Origin: Ruminococcus sp.
GTDB lineage: Bacteria; Bacillota_A; Clostridia; Oscillospirales; Ruminococcaceae
Direction of reading: 5' to 3'
Assembly (NCBI RefSeq): GCF_024684275.1
Contig: NZ_JAIKXF010000055.1
Location: forward strand, 1 to 64,000
Length of the DNA stretch: 64,000 nucleotides
Positions 43,902-54,500 of the stretch are shown in pieces. Every line of letters begins with the position of its first letter. The first letter of the stretch is position 1. The position numbers and the translations under genes are program-made. Below the pieces are notes generated by a model. That model searched no databases. It had not been told where the DNA came from and saw nothing but the letters and a program-made list of their open reading frames with translations.

Positions 43902-46900
43902 TTATTCAAGTCCCGACTGTCTGAACTCTACACGGTCTGAGTCAAAATCACTGTTTTCAACGAAATCACGGAGCTTCTGTATATCCTCCTTAGGATCGTT
44001 CCAATCATATTCGACAATGACCTTCTTATTTATTGCGTCCTGTTCCTTATCGGTATTATTTATTCCAAGAGACCTTATATCATTTTCGAGCATAAAACAG
44101 AACAGCTTTTCTCTTATGAGGTTGAGCTCAGAATCGTCATCTGTATTATAAGGTATCTCTCGCATAATGCCGCGCTGGATATAGTTCTTTTTAATGAACT
44201 GCTCAATGCTTGTATAGTCGTTGATATCCGAACTGTTCGTCTTGTAGAATACATACTTATCCGCAAACTTCTCGGGCATTTTCTCTTTCTGGATTATAGT
44301 ATAATTTACATTCTGTTCTGCACAGTAATCCAAAGTCATTTTCCTTACTATATCCGCATTTGAGATATAGTCGATGATACCAAGAAGGCGTTTCTGTATC
44401 GTCTGTGCGTCGCCGACTGTTACACCGTCGCCGTCTATATCTGCATTTGCCCTGCCAGTCTCTGAGAGACTGTAATTATCAGGATTTGCAAGGCACTGCA
44501 TTATGAGAACAACATCTGCCATATCCACCTGATCGTCGTTGTTTGCGTCACCTTTCAGTTTTCCATTATCCTCTGAGCCGTAGAGAGGTATCCTGCTTTC
44601 CAGAACAAAGCCTGCAAACTGAGGATTCAGCTGGATATAATTGAGAGCGTCTGCGTACATCTCATCTGCTTCATCTTTAGTGTAAAGATAACTGCTCATA
44701 GCGTAGGCATCTATTTGCAGGTATCTTCTGTGGAGCTTTTCTTCGCCAGTTCCCTCAGTGCGATAAGCTAAATGACTGCTGCCTATGTTGCAGACTTCAG
44801 TCAGATTCACGTCAAAGCTGCTGAGGAAGCTGTTAAATTGCTGTATATAGCTGTTGTCGGTCATCATCTTGGGAAGATCGGTGACGTCAGCAGTCTCGTT
44901 GATTATATTGTTGCCATTTTTATCTGTGAAGCTTGCAGGCAGCTTCACAAGGAATGAAACAAAGTAATTCTCAGCAGTCCTTGCTGCTGATTCCTTAGTC
45001 CATACCCTGTAACCCTTTTCCTCGGTCATGCCTCTTTCAGCGAAGTAAGCCTTTGTTTCGGCTTCGGTCATATTGCAGAAGTCCTTAAAGAAATTGCCGC
45101 TGATGAACTTATCTGCATCATGATAGCGCAGGTCAATGAAATCGACGTCATCTTTGTGGTAAAGTCTGATAACATCTGGCTTTTGAGGAGGATTCCCCTC
45201 GACAATAAGATAATAACCGTCCTCAAGATCAAATCTTCCATAATGGGTATACATACCGATACCTACCCATTCACATTTAAAATCAGCAAGATCCGCCCAT
45301 GTTATGCTCATCTTTTTCTTGGCAATAGCCTTGACGTCATCAAGAGTCATGGTCTTTGTGCCATGTGTAAAGTCAATATCATCATCCGGCTGTCTGTCAG
45401 AATTCAGCTTGTAGGGCGCTATATCGTAAACGTCTGTAATATCTACAGCACCGCCGCCGTTATCGTCGGGATACTTGGAAAGTTCTTCCCTGATAGCCTT
45501 TTGCAGCTTACAGAACTCAGCAACAGGCATAAAAACCTCGCCAACATCGTAATTTCTGTAGTATACATAGTCTCCTGCGCTGGTCTTGAAATATACGGCA
45601 GTTCCCATATGATTCGACTCGCCCGAGAGGAAATATTTTTCCTTGATAACAACATCGGGAGAGATACGTTCTTTGACGATATCACTGTCCAGATATACTT
45701 CATAGGATCTCTGCTCCACTTCTCCGTAAGGCAGCTTTACTTCCTTGCCGTCCCTGATAGTATACCTTGCTGACTTATATTCCTTAAGCTCCTCATTATA
45801 GAATGAGAACCAGCCGTCGGTATGCTCCACTACGTAGTAGCATATGTTCATATATTTGCTGTCAAAAGCTTTGTCGATATTGCTGTATTCCGAGAATACA
45901 AAGCGAACAGGCGTATTATACAGCCTGAAAACATTCTTGAATGTATCAGCGTTAAGATCTCTCAGCTTATTAAACGTTTCATCGCCTAAGTCAGCAGGGG
46001 GCTCGTTATTCATTGGATAAGGGATATTGCAGAAGTAAACTGTAGGATTTATAAGCGCAAGCTCGGTCGAAGTAATACTTGTTGAGTATAAATAGCCGTT
46101 GTCCTCAAGGTATTTGAAAAGCTTGTAGGGATTTGTTCTGTTTTCAGCATCATCTTGACAGAGAAAAAGCTGAAAATCGCCTATTAATGCGCTGCTTTCA
46201 TAATCACTTTCCTTATATCCCACCGAAGAAGCAACTTTCATGAGCTCCTTGTAGTTTTCGTTGTTTTTGTCCATTTCATAAGGAAGACCGATGCGTATAC
46301 TGTAGCCGCCTGATATAGAATTTGCGGTATCCTCGTATACAGCCAGATGTCCTGCAACTGAGACAGCGTCGGGAAGCTTTTGCAGCATTTCCAGCAGAGT
46401 ATTGAACTGCTCATAGGTCATGCTGCCGAATAAACGGTAGATATCCCCCTCGTTTGCCAGTTTTGGCGCTTTATATCCCTTGTCGGCAAGAGTATTGCTT
46501 ATCTTGTCTATAGGCAGCTTCACGCCCTCTTTCATACGAACCACGACCTCGGGATATATAACTTCAAATTTGTGCAGCCTGCCGTTTTTATCCATGAGAA
46601 TTCTCGTATTTGAGCCTGTATGCATGAAATAGCCTGTATCGTAGCTGCCTGCTCCCGCGTATTCGCCGCCGCAGAGCTTTGTGAATACCTCGTCAGCAGA
46701 CATGACCTCAAAGCATTCAACAGGCACAGAATACGGTTTATCAGCAATATTATAGAGCTCAGAGAGCTCCATTTTCTTTACGTGCAGCTCTTTGGTATCG
46801 CCGCTTATGACCGTCTCAGCCGAGGTACCGGCAGCTATAGCTGTAAACGGCATTGCAGCACTGCCTGACAGCATAGAAACGGTAAGTAATATACTTATGA

Positions 46901-46910
46901 GTTTTTTCAT
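43902..46910 (-). CDS. Large secreted protein with an internal dockerin
   Basis: The 1002-residue protein has a signal peptide (1-27), a long N-terminal region of unrecognised fold, and a block shared with the 37.7-kb protein (ETKAYFAERGM, YRVWTKE, ALNYIQLNPQFAGF). A type I dockerin lies at about residues 785-850 (GDANNDDQVDMADVVLIMQ; ADIDGDGVTVGDAQTIQ), followed by another 150 residues. Dockerins are usually terminal, so the internal position is unusual. The gene is divergent from sigma D, and both have the same promoter-like motif, so it is a likely member of the sigma D regulon. No enzyme domain is recognised. Confidence 0.8.
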   Translation of the reverse strand: MKKLISILLTVSMLSGSAAMPFTAIAAGTSAETVISGDTKELHVKKMELSELYNIADKPYSVPVECFEVMSADEVFTKLCGGEYAGAGSYDTGYFMHTGSNTRILMDKNGRLHKFEVIYPEVVVRMKEGVKLPIDKISNTLADKGYKAPKLANEGDIYRLFGSMTYEQFNTLLEMLQKLPDAVSVAGHLAVYEDTANSISGGYSIRIGLPYEMDKNNENYKELMKVASSVGYKESDYESSALIGDFQLFLCQDDAENRTNPYKLFKYLEDNGYLYSTSITSTELALINPTVYFCNIPYPMNNEPPADLGDETFNKLRDLNADTFKNVFRLYNTPVRFVFSEYSNIDKAFDSKYMNICYYVVEHTDGWFSFYNEELKEYKSARYTIRDGKEVKLPYGEVEQRSYEVYLDSDIVKERISPDVVIKEKYFLSGESNHMGTAVYFKTSAGDYVYYRNYDVGEVFMPVAEFCKLQKAIREELSKYPDDNGGGAVDITDVYDIAPYKLNSDRQPDDDIDFTHGTKTMTLDDVKAIAKKKMSITWADLADFKCEWVGIGMYTHYGRFDLEDGYYLIVEGNPPQKPDVIRLYHKDDVDFIDLRYHDADKFISGNFFKDFCNMTEAETKAYFAERGMTEEKGYRVWTKESAARTAENYFVSFLVKLPASFTDKNGNNIINETADVTDLPKMMTDNSYIQQFNSFLSSFDVNLTEVCNIGSSHLAYRTEGTGEEKLHRRYLQIDAYAMSSYLYTKDEADEMYADALNYIQLNPQFAGFVLESRIPLYGSEDNGKLKGDANNDDQVDMADVVLIMQCLANPDNYSLSETGRANADIDGDGVTVGDAQTIQKRLLGIIDYISNADIVRKMTLDYCAEQNVNYTIIQKEKMPEKFADKYVFYKTNSSDINDYTSIEQFIKKNYIQRGIMREIPYNTDDDSELNLIREKLFCFMLENDIRSLGINNTDKEQDAINKKVIVEYDWNDPKEDIQKLRDFVENSDFDSDRVEFRQSGLE

Positions 46911-46962
46911 AATATCAGCTCCTTTTGTAATAATAAGGACGGATAATTTTTACCTTTCACTA

Positions 46963-46995
46963 TATTAGACACATTTTTCCGGGATATTTCTCACC
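46963..46995 (-). promoter_or_regulatory. Putative sigma D promoter of the dockerin gene
   Basis: On the minus strand GGTGAGAAA, exactly 16 nt, GTCTAATA. The same elements at the same spacing lie in front of sigma D on the other strand. Confidence 0.55.
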
Positions 46996-47044
46996 GGGTT
47001 CAAAAATTTTTTATGTTAATCAATATTATACTGAAAATCCAGAA

Positions 47045-47073
47045 TTGACAAATTTCTGAAAACACTTTATAAT
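47045..47073 (+). promoter_or_regulatory. sigma-A promoter of pair D
   Basis: TTGACA and TATAAT, perfect consensus, separated by 17 nt and about 75 nt upstream of the sigma D ATG. Confidence 0.8.
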
Positions 47074-47076
47074 CAA

Positions 47077-47109
47077 GGTGAGAAAAATCAAGAAAAAATG
47101 GTACTAATA
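47077..47109 (+). promoter_or_regulatory. Putative autoregulatory ECF promoter of pair D
   Basis: GGTGAGAAA (47077-47085), 16 nt, TACTAATA (47102-47109). It lies directly downstream of the sigma-A promoter and matches the divergent dockerin-gene motif. Confidence 0.55.
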
Positions 47110-47147
47110 TTATAGAAGGATATTTTTTACCACGAAAGGAGCTGTCT

Positions 47148-47702
47148 ATGGATAACGGTGCAAGCAGCTACTGCCGTTTCCTTGACGGTGACAGAAATTC
47201 TTTTACCGAACTGGTCACGGATTACTGGGACGGTCTTACACTATATCTTACAGGCTTTACCGACAGCATTACCGAAGCCGAGGAAGCTGCCGAGGAGGTC
47301 TTTCTGAAGCTTTATGCGGACAAACCGACTTTTTCTGGAAACAGTACGTTCAAAACTTGGCTTTTCGCTATAGGACGGAATACTGTGCTGAATATGCTCA
47401 GAAAACGGCGAAAGCACCATGAAACGTCCCTTGACGGCTTTTATGAGGTCTCGGACAGGCAGGATATAGAACAAAATCATATACTTGATGAGAACAAGAA
47501 GCTCCTGTATGACGCTATGGACGGACTCAGCAGCGATTACAGACAGGTCTTGTATCTTGTATACTTTGAGAATTTCGGAGTTGCCGAAACGGCTGAGATA
47601 ATGCATAAAAATCAACGGCAGATATATAATCTTCTTTACCGTGCAAAAGCGGCGCTGAAGAAAATTCTTGAGAAGGAGGGCTTTGAGTATGAGGAGCTAT
47701 GA
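47148..47702 (+). CDS. ECF-type sigma factor (pair D)
   Basis: This 184-residue paralogue of sigmas B and C has region 2 (EEVFLKLYADKPTFSGNSTFKTWLFAIGRN) and region 4 (YRQVLYLVYFENFGVAETAEIMHKNQRQIYNLLYRAKAAL). AAAGGAG precedes the ATG. The last 14 nt overlap the next gene. Confidence 0.92.
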   Translation: MDNGASSYCRFLDGDRNSFTELVTDYWDGLTLYLTGFTDSITEAEEAAEEVFLKLYADKPTFSGNSTFKTWLFAIGRNTVLNMLRKRRKHHETSLDGFYEVSDRQDIEQNHILDENKKLLYDAMDGLSSDYRQVLYLVYFENFGVAETAEIMHKNQRQIYNLLYRAKAALKKILEKEGFEYEEL

Positions 47703-48651
47703 AGATATTTCAAAAAGAATAATGGAGCGCGGCGACAAGCTCATAGAGGAGAGAAAAGTCAGAGCCGCAAGGATAAAACATACCTCATATGCAGTTTCGG
47801 GTATGTGTGCTGCTGCTATAGCAGGCATAGGCGTATGGCATATAGCCTCGAATATGAAAAAGCCTGATGAGGACTTCAAAAGCCCGGGAATAGTAACAGC
47901 TACCGAGGCTTCTTCTGAAAGCACTACAGACTCTGCCTTGATTACAACGGCTGCTGCCATAACAACAGAAAAGGCTGCTGAAGATAGGATAAGCACTACT
48001 ACAGCTGCGGCAGCTGTGACTTCTGAAACTAAAGCTGCAATAAGCACCTCACCCATCCAGACAGCTTCTGTCAAAACAACTACCCTATCCGCAACCGATT
48101 CGGAAAGTCCTGTTATGGAAACTTCGGTCATTCCGTCTGTTCCCGAACCTCCCGAAACTACTGCCACAACATATTCTCCGCTCCCTGTAACAACCACAGG
48201 CATAGGCGAAGAAGGGAACACCGCCAACAGCGGGGAATCTGCTCAAATCTCACATACAGATCCATATAGCGGAATAACAACTACTATCATTAGTGAAACA
48301 GCTCATGATATTACCACGACAGTGCAGGAAAGCCCGTCAATGGGGAACGGCGGCTATATGCCTGTTACCACAACAAGCTTGCAGGACTCTTTCCGCGCAA
48401 ATCCGTCCTATTTTAACATGGACGGCGCGTACTATGAAAAGCAGGCTATGGTCGCCGAGGAAAGTGTAGGCGAGTATTTCCGCAGAGTTGATCTGCATAT
48501 CGTGTATATGCATAAAAATATCAAGGCTGTTATGAAATCCTACATGATAAAGGACGTTGATACAGAAGAAGCTGTCGCTGTTAGGCTCAATGATACAGAC
48601 GAGTACTATTTGTTCAGAAATCCAAGCTATAAAAAAGATGCGCCTTCCTGA
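47689..48651 (+). CDS. Membrane protein with Thr-rich stalk, probable anti-sigma/sensor (pair D)
   Basis: The 320-residue protein has a cytoplasmic head (MRSYEDISKRIMERGDK), a membrane helix (about 35-52), a long Thr/Ser/Ala stalk (70-230) and a C-terminal domain whose end EAVAVRLNDTDEYYLFRNPSYKK resembles pair B. The ATG at 47689 lies 8 nt after AAGGAGGG. It is probably the membrane anti-sigma partner of sigma D. Confidence 0.65.
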   Translation: MRSYEDISKRIMERGDKLIEERKVRAARIKHTSYAVSGMCAAAIAGIGVWHIASNMKKPDEDFKSPGIVTATEASSESTTDSALITTAAAITTEKAAEDRISTTTAAAAVTSETKAAISTSPIQTASVKTTTLSATDSESPVMETSVIPSVPEPPETTATTYSPLPVTTTGIGEEGNTANSGESAQISHTDPYSGITTTIISETAHDITTTVQESPSMGNGGYMPVTTTSLQDSFRANPSYFNMDGAYYEKQAMVAEESVGEYFRRVDLHIVYMHKNIKAVMKSYMIKDVDTEEAVAVRLNDTDEYYLFRNPSYKKDAPS

Positions 48652-48664
48652 GAGCATCTATCTA

Positions 48665-48701
48665 AAAAATCCGGTCTCACGAATATGTGAGACCGTTTTT
48701 T
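48665..48701. terminator. Bidirectional terminator between pair D and the pilus operon
   Basis: CGGTCTCAC pairs with GTGAGACCG, with A- and T-runs on both sides. Confidence 0.88.
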
Positions 48702-48703
48702 CA

Positions 48704-49516
48704 TTATTTCTTTTTTCTTCCTTTAACCATAAGCAATATCAAAAGCACAAGCAATATCGGAGCTGCGATTATTGTCGCAACAATATATGGCGAGACAAAC
48801 AGCGCATCATTTGAAACATATACCTTGTATTCTTCTTTAGTTTCTACTCTTACTCCCCTGACAAGCAGTCTATGGGAATTTATACCATATGGAGTACAGG
48901 TAAACAATGTACAGTAGTCCTGATTTGGATTGACAGCAAGATCGTCTATCTCATAAGGCTTGACAGTTTTTATCTGATCTACCTGATAAGTCAGAACCTC
49001 TGACATGATCGTAATACGGAATATATCTCCCTCTTCAAGCCTGTCAAGATCAGTAAAAAGCCTTGCACTGGGAAGTCCCCTGTGTCCGGACATAACAGAG
49101 TGAGTTCCTTTGCCGCCAACAGGAAGGCTTGTTCCGGGAAGATGTCCAACGGCAATTTGAAGAACATCGTCATCAACACTGTGATATATGGGAAGCTCAA
49201 CCTTTATCTTATCAATAGTAAGATAGCCCATTATACCCGTCTTTGTAATATTAAGGGTACTGTCATAGCCCGAAACACTTTCAGGGTGAAGTATCGGTTT
49301 TTCAGCTTTGGCGAGTTCCCTATTGTAATCGTTTGCCGCTTCTATCAGCCTGTCACGCTGTTCAGTACTCATAGAGTCTGCAATGTCGTTGTAGACCTGT
49401 ATCGCTCTGGATTGGTGCAGAGCATTGATGTGCTCGCTGACAGTAGGATATAAAAGAAGAAATATTCCGGTAAACAGCGCAGCGAACGGCAATGCCCTAA
49501 TAATGATACGCTTCAT
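48704..49516 (-). CDS. Class C sortase
   Basis: The 270-residue pilus-assembling transpeptidase has an N-terminal helix (1-25), the catalytic His in SGHRG, Cys in TLFTCTPYG and Arg in HRLLVRG, and a C-terminal membrane helix typical of class C. Class C sortases join pilin subunits through the LPxTG threonine and a pilin lysine. ATG 49516 follows AAGGAG by 6 nt. Last gene of the pilus operon. Confidence 0.94.
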   Translation of the reverse strand: MKRIIIRALPFAALFTGIFLLLYPTVSEHINALHQSRAIQVYNDIADSMSTEQRDRLIEAANDYNRELAKAEKPILHPESVSGYDSTLNITKTGIMGYLTIDKIKVELPIYHSVDDDVLQIAVGHLPGTSLPVGGKGTHSVMSGHRGLPSARLFTDLDRLEEGDIFRITIMSEVLTYQVDQIKTVKPYEIDDLAVNPNQDYCTLFTCTPYGINSHRLLVRGVRVETKEEYKVYVSNDALFVSPYIVATIIAAPILLVLLILLMVKGRKKK

Positions 49517-49541
49517 CAAAAGCTCCTTGCATTAATAATGT

Positions 49542-49570
49542 GTGCAGCGGAGTTTTTTCCTCCGCTGCAC
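49542..49570 (-). terminator. Strong hairpin between pilin and sortase genes
   Basis: GTGCAGCGGAG pairs with CTCCGCTGCAC around a 7-nt loop, without a T-tract on the minus strand. It may stabilise the pilin mRNA 3' end or reduce read-through into the sortase gene, setting the pilin:sortase ratio. Confidence 0.5.
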
Positions 49571-49606
49571 GAAAATCTCATATTATTGCTGTGTATTTGC
49601 AGCAGC

Positions 49607-51448
49607 TCAGTTTTCCTTTGAAGACATTCTCTTCTTTGTTACGAGAAGAACAAGTGAACCGGCTACGAGCAGTCCGCCGATAATGTAGAACATTCTTGTA
49701 CCCATGCCACCTGTTGACGGGAGGATTGCACCCTTTCTGTTTATTATAGTTGTCGGGAACATATTATCAGAATCCAAAGAAGAAAAATCAGTTGTGTTTG
49801 AAATTCCCCATGTTACTGAATTCTCATCTATAGATGATGCATTTATTGTAAAGCTAATATCTTCAGCCTTGTTATAACTCTCAGGAACACCTGTTTCAGA
49901 AAGCCTGTAGTTACCTGCATTTAGACCTGTGAATGTGAGATATCCGTCATCATCAACAGTTGCTGTAACCTGATACTTTTCTGTTATTCCAACTGTTGTT
50001 GCAGTCGCTGATGAATTAGCAGTTGCAGGTGTTTTGGCATATTTCGTTGAAAGATTATCATATTTTGCCTTTTGCTCGTCAGTCAATCCTGTTGGATCAG
50101 TTGTTGTATAAGAACCATTCTTTAATTTCCAATATGTTCCGGAAGCACTCTCCGTAAATGTTGCTCCTGTTGCAACCTTAACTTTATTTAAATTGTCACC
50201 ATAAAGGGTAAATGAAGCTCCCTTAAGAGGATTGCCGTCCTGATCTACCTTCTTGATCTTGATAGCAGTTGTATAAGTATTTACCTTATCCCATGGTGTT
50301 TCGCCGACTACATCACCCGGATTTCCTCCCTCAGGCGGCTTAGGCTCATCAGGAGTTGTTGCTGGTGTTCCATTATTGGTTACGTTTGGATCGTTGGAGT
50401 ATTTCAGCTTAGCTGTATTCGGGTTTCCTTCATTTGGGTCAATTACTGCATTCTCATTAAGTGTTGCAGTATATTCTATAAAAATATCATCACCTGCATC
50501 ATATGAAGCAAAAGTATTGATAACATCTTCAAATACCACAGTTATGGATGTTGTACCTGATGTCTTTACATAATAAGCTGCATGGTCTGACGCATAATTA
50601 GTATAATCAGTATCTTCATCCTTAGATAATGTGGCTCTTAAACTATCATCATCCTTATCATATACTTTGACAGATATGCTGCTTTCATTATAGGTCAGAC
50701 CAGCAGATAATGTATCCTCTACTATAAAGAAATATTTGTTATATCCTGTTGTATCAGGTACTTTAGTTTTGATGCGATATGTAATAGTATCACCGATAGC
50801 TGCTGTATTAGCATCTTTCTCAGTATTGTTTTCAACTATCTTCTTTTGCAGTGTTGGAAGTGAGTGCTTTGAATTTACATTAGTGTCTCCTATTACTTTA
50901 AGGATATTTGCACTTCTGACCTTTACACCTGCAGTATCTCCACTTACAAGAGGTGTACTTTCATCAAGTATGAGATACCAACCGTCGGCTAATGAACCTG
51001 CTGAATAAGTACTACCCGACTGAGTCATTGGAATATTTTCATTCGTCTTATCTACATACTGCGCAATTAATTTTGCAAGCGCAACTTTTTGATCAGCATC
51101 AGTTATTTTTGATAATGCCTCTGCAACAGTTTGCACAGAAGCAGAAGTCGAGATAGCAGAAGAGCCAGTTAACCCCATTAATGTATTAAGACCAGTTATA
51201 AGAGCTGCTCGATTTGCCTCTGGTATTGCAGAACCCCACGCTAAATTTTTAAGCACATCTCCTTCTTTTTCACCAGTTATGATCTGATAAGCTTTATATG
51301 TATGTGCGGTTGTATCAGAATCTGTAATTGAAAGGGTTGAAGTGCCTGATGTCGGCGCTGCGAATACTGTCAGGCCTGTTGCTGCCATAGGTGTGATAGC
51401 TAAAAAGCCTGCTGTCATCATCGCTAATAATCTTTTACTGTTTTTCAT
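49607..51448 (-). CDS. Backbone pilin, LPSTG-anchored
   Basis: The 613-residue protein has a signal peptide (1-31, ending VFAA), an N-terminal pilin region, isopeptide-type Cna-B/SpaA domains (for example AIKIKKVDQDGNPLKGASFTLYG), and the sorting signal LPSTGG, hydrophobic segment and KKRMSSKEN tail. Size and order (tip - backbone - sortase) fit the major shaft subunit. ATG 51448 follows GGAGG by 8 nt. Confidence 0.92.
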   Translation of the reverse strand: MKNSKRLLAMMTAGFLAITPMAATGLTVFAAPTSGTSTLSITDSDTTAHTYKAYQIITGEKEGDVLKNLAWGSAIPEANRAALITGLNTLMGLTGSSAISTSASVQTVAEALSKITDADQKVALAKLIAQYVDKTNENIPMTQSGSTYSAGSLADGWYLILDESTPLVSGDTAGVKVRSANILKVIGDTNVNSKHSLPTLQKKIVENNTEKDANTAAIGDTITYRIKTKVPDTTGYNKYFFIVEDTLSAGLTYNESSISVKVYDKDDDSLRATLSKDEDTDYTNYASDHAAYYVKTSGTTSITVVFEDVINTFASYDAGDDIFIEYTATLNENAVIDPNEGNPNTAKLKYSNDPNVTNNGTPATTPDEPKPPEGGNPGDVVGETPWDKVNTYTTAIKIKKVDQDGNPLKGASFTLYGDNLNKVKVATGATFTESASGTYWKLKNGSYTTTDPTGLTDEQKAKYDNLSTKYAKTPATANSSATATTVGITEKYQVTATVDDDGYLTFTGLNAGNYRLSETGVPESYNKAEDISFTINASSIDENSVTWGISNTTDFSSLDSDNMFPTTIINRKGAILPSTGGMGTRMFYIIGGLLVAGSLVLLVTKKRMSSKEN

Positions 51449-51509
51449 ATAATTAACCTCCGTTTTCATAAATATTATTTCCGCCTACGTATATCATCAG
51501 GAAGACATT

Positions 51510-54500
51510 TCACACTCGCCTCCTTTTACGCCTGTACAAGGCGGAACCGCTTATTATTCCTATTGCTGTGAACATACATCCTAAGAAGTATATTCGTCCT
51601 GTACCGCTTCCGCCTGTAGCAGGAAGCTTGTACCAGATATACTCATTTGTGACAAGTATAGGAGTTTCTTGAGTATTCGTTGCTACATCATAATTACTGT
51701 ATGTTGCAATGTAGCTATCATCAGAATCATGACCACCGTCATAAGTCGGTTGAGATGAAGCATCCATGTTCTGAATGATTTCTATCGGATTGCCCAAACC
51801 ATCAGGATAGATCTCAGTTTCCTCTACATAATACTGATAAAGGAATCCGTTTTCTTCCTCAAGCATACTTTTGCCCCAATGATACATCATTGACTCACCT
51901 TCGACATTTGAATCTCTTGGAAGAGTGATAGAATGATTTAGGTTATTCCAGTCTGTATCATCGGTGTATGTACCTTGCATATGAAGCGGATTTGTAATAG
52001 AGTCAACATCAATATTAACGTTATAGTTAGTGTAATCCATTACGTATTGACCATTAACTATATTATAACCTGGTTTACTTTCCGTTGCACCGGTTATATC
52101 AGTGATTCTGACACCTCTGACTCTGAAAGGTTTTGAACCGCTTTGGGTTTCGAAGTATATAGTTTTGCCATCTGCATTTAATGAAATAGTGATATCAGCG
52201 GAATCATGATGCCAATCATGATCTCCTCCAACAAGACTAATATTTTTGATCCATCTATATTGAGCTTTATTGTTTACTCTTTCATGTAAAGTCAGAATAA
52301 CACTATCAGCTCCATCAGCACCATGACGCTGTGTATAGATATCAAACTTGTATTTTCGTCCAGCTACAAGATAGTTTGTAGTATCAAGTTGAATTCCATC
52401 ACCAGAATTCTGTCTATTGGATATAAGAATAGCTCCACTGTCATTAGTTGGACCAGCAGTAACAGTACTATTATCGTTTCCTTTCCTGAGCGACCAACCA
52501 CTTCCATTTAATTCACCATATAATGGATCAGATGCTAAACCGTTATACCCATTTGTAAAATTAATTTCATAAACTTGCCCATTTTGTGAATTATCCGCAC
52601 CAACAGTAACTTTACCATCTCCTTGAGAAACAGATATCGGATTAATTCCTTCAACCGCAACAAATTCGTCCATGCGGAATGAAAATGGTCCACCAAATGC
52701 ATCTCCTTCTTGCCAGCCAGCCGGATTTCTTGTCTCAACAATAATAAACATTCCATAAGGATTGACATTTGCAGGGAATGTTACCGAACCCTGCAGCTGA
52801 ATCCAGCCATTATTATTTGACCCTCTATCAACAGAAACCGCTGAAATCTGATGGAAACTGTCATTACCGTTTTCAAGTCCATCATTATACGTCATGGCAA
52901 ATGTAATACTATCGGGATTACGCTCAGGATCTTTTCCTTCACCAAGCCATCTGTCATCATAATAGACATATGTGCTGAACGTATATGTTTTATTAGGCTT
53001 GAATACATCAGGATCAAGAACAAGCTTTGCACCTTGCCAAGCAGCTGTCCTGTCTTTTATCAAAAGATCATTACCTTTGGCGTATGGATTTGTTCCACTT
53101 AGTGTTACAATGTGACCAGCGTTTGATATCCAACCGCTTGTATCATTTGTAAACGAATGATGCAGAAGCAAAAGTCCATCTCTGACGTTTCCGCTTGTGA
53201 GCTTTATTTCAACTACATTCGCATTTCCCGATGATCCGTCAGGTTTAGCAGAAAGATTTGATACTTCAAAGAAATTTCCTGAAAAATCAACTTTTGCATC
53301 GCCTGTTTCAACTTTAGGGTATTCATTATTCTGATCTCTGAAGATCGCAACTCCGTCAGGAAGATCAAGCGTAAACTCAACACTTCCGCCTGCATATACA
53401 TCGTTTCTATAAACATCTCTTATGAGATATCCTTTTTCATCGAGAAGCTTTATAAGAAGATCAGTCTGCTTGCTTTCGTCATAGCCGACTTTTCTTCGCT
53501 TCAACGTCAGCTTAACAGGTGTATCATCAGGTTTATTCTCCCATACTTTTTTTACAAATATATCGGTTTTGCTTGTATCAGTGTTAGTGATAGTAACATT
53601 ACCGCCTCCGGCATATGTATAAGAAGCCTTGTATCCAGTAGGAATATTCTGCTCCACTATATTATATGTATAGATACGGTCACCGATCCTTGTCGGGAAT
53701 TTTACAGGAGAATCCGGGATAATTGTTTCGGAATCCCAATTCCAGTTTGTGTTTTTAGAAAGTGCAAATGTTCGCTTTCCATTGATAGCTACTGGGGTTA
53801 CTTCACCGTTAGTCGTATCTTTTCGATATATCTTGAACTTGACGTTATAATCACTATGTGAACTTGTTACATCAACACCTTCTGAATTTATCCACTTTTT
53901 GTTAATTTTTAGAGGGATATCTTCTGAGTGCATCTTATTGGTAAACGTATAGGAGTTAACAACATTCAAGTCTATTTCACCGGTTGAGATATCGACATTT
54001 TGTGAAGAATTTAGTGTATGTCTCGTACCGTTAATAATAACTTCAGAAAAGATATTAGGATCAACGCCTTGCTCAACTACTTTATACTTTTTTGTAGCAT
54101 CAAGTCCGTCAAAATCTTTTCTATCTCCTGCCTTTAATGTAAATTCATAGTCTGTTCTGTCAGTTGCAGGCACATATTGACCGGTTCCTTCATCAAGTAC
54201 ATAAAGGCAGAAATTATAATATTTGTTGTCATAATAATTCTCAGGGTATTTTCCCTTATCCACATTCTTGATAACAGACAAAGGCTTGACCGTAGGAAGA
54301 TTTATTTCCATTGCAAGGTTTGAATAACAGCCGCCTCGCTCAAGATAAAACATTTTTATAGTATGTTCTTGATTATCGTTGGCAGTGCACGTTTTTTCCC
54401 CATCTTTATAATAATCTTCCAGATAAGATACTTTCCATTTAGTGCCTTCTCCGACAGTAGAGGTTGCAGTATTAGCACCTATCTTAGTTGGCTTTGGAAT

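Noticed and set aside
47697..48205. Long minus-strand frame opposite the pair D sensor
   Set aside because: It results from the Thr-rich repeat codons (ACA/ACT) read backwards as Val/Ser-rich sequence; similar shadows occur opposite all the Thr-rich stalks.
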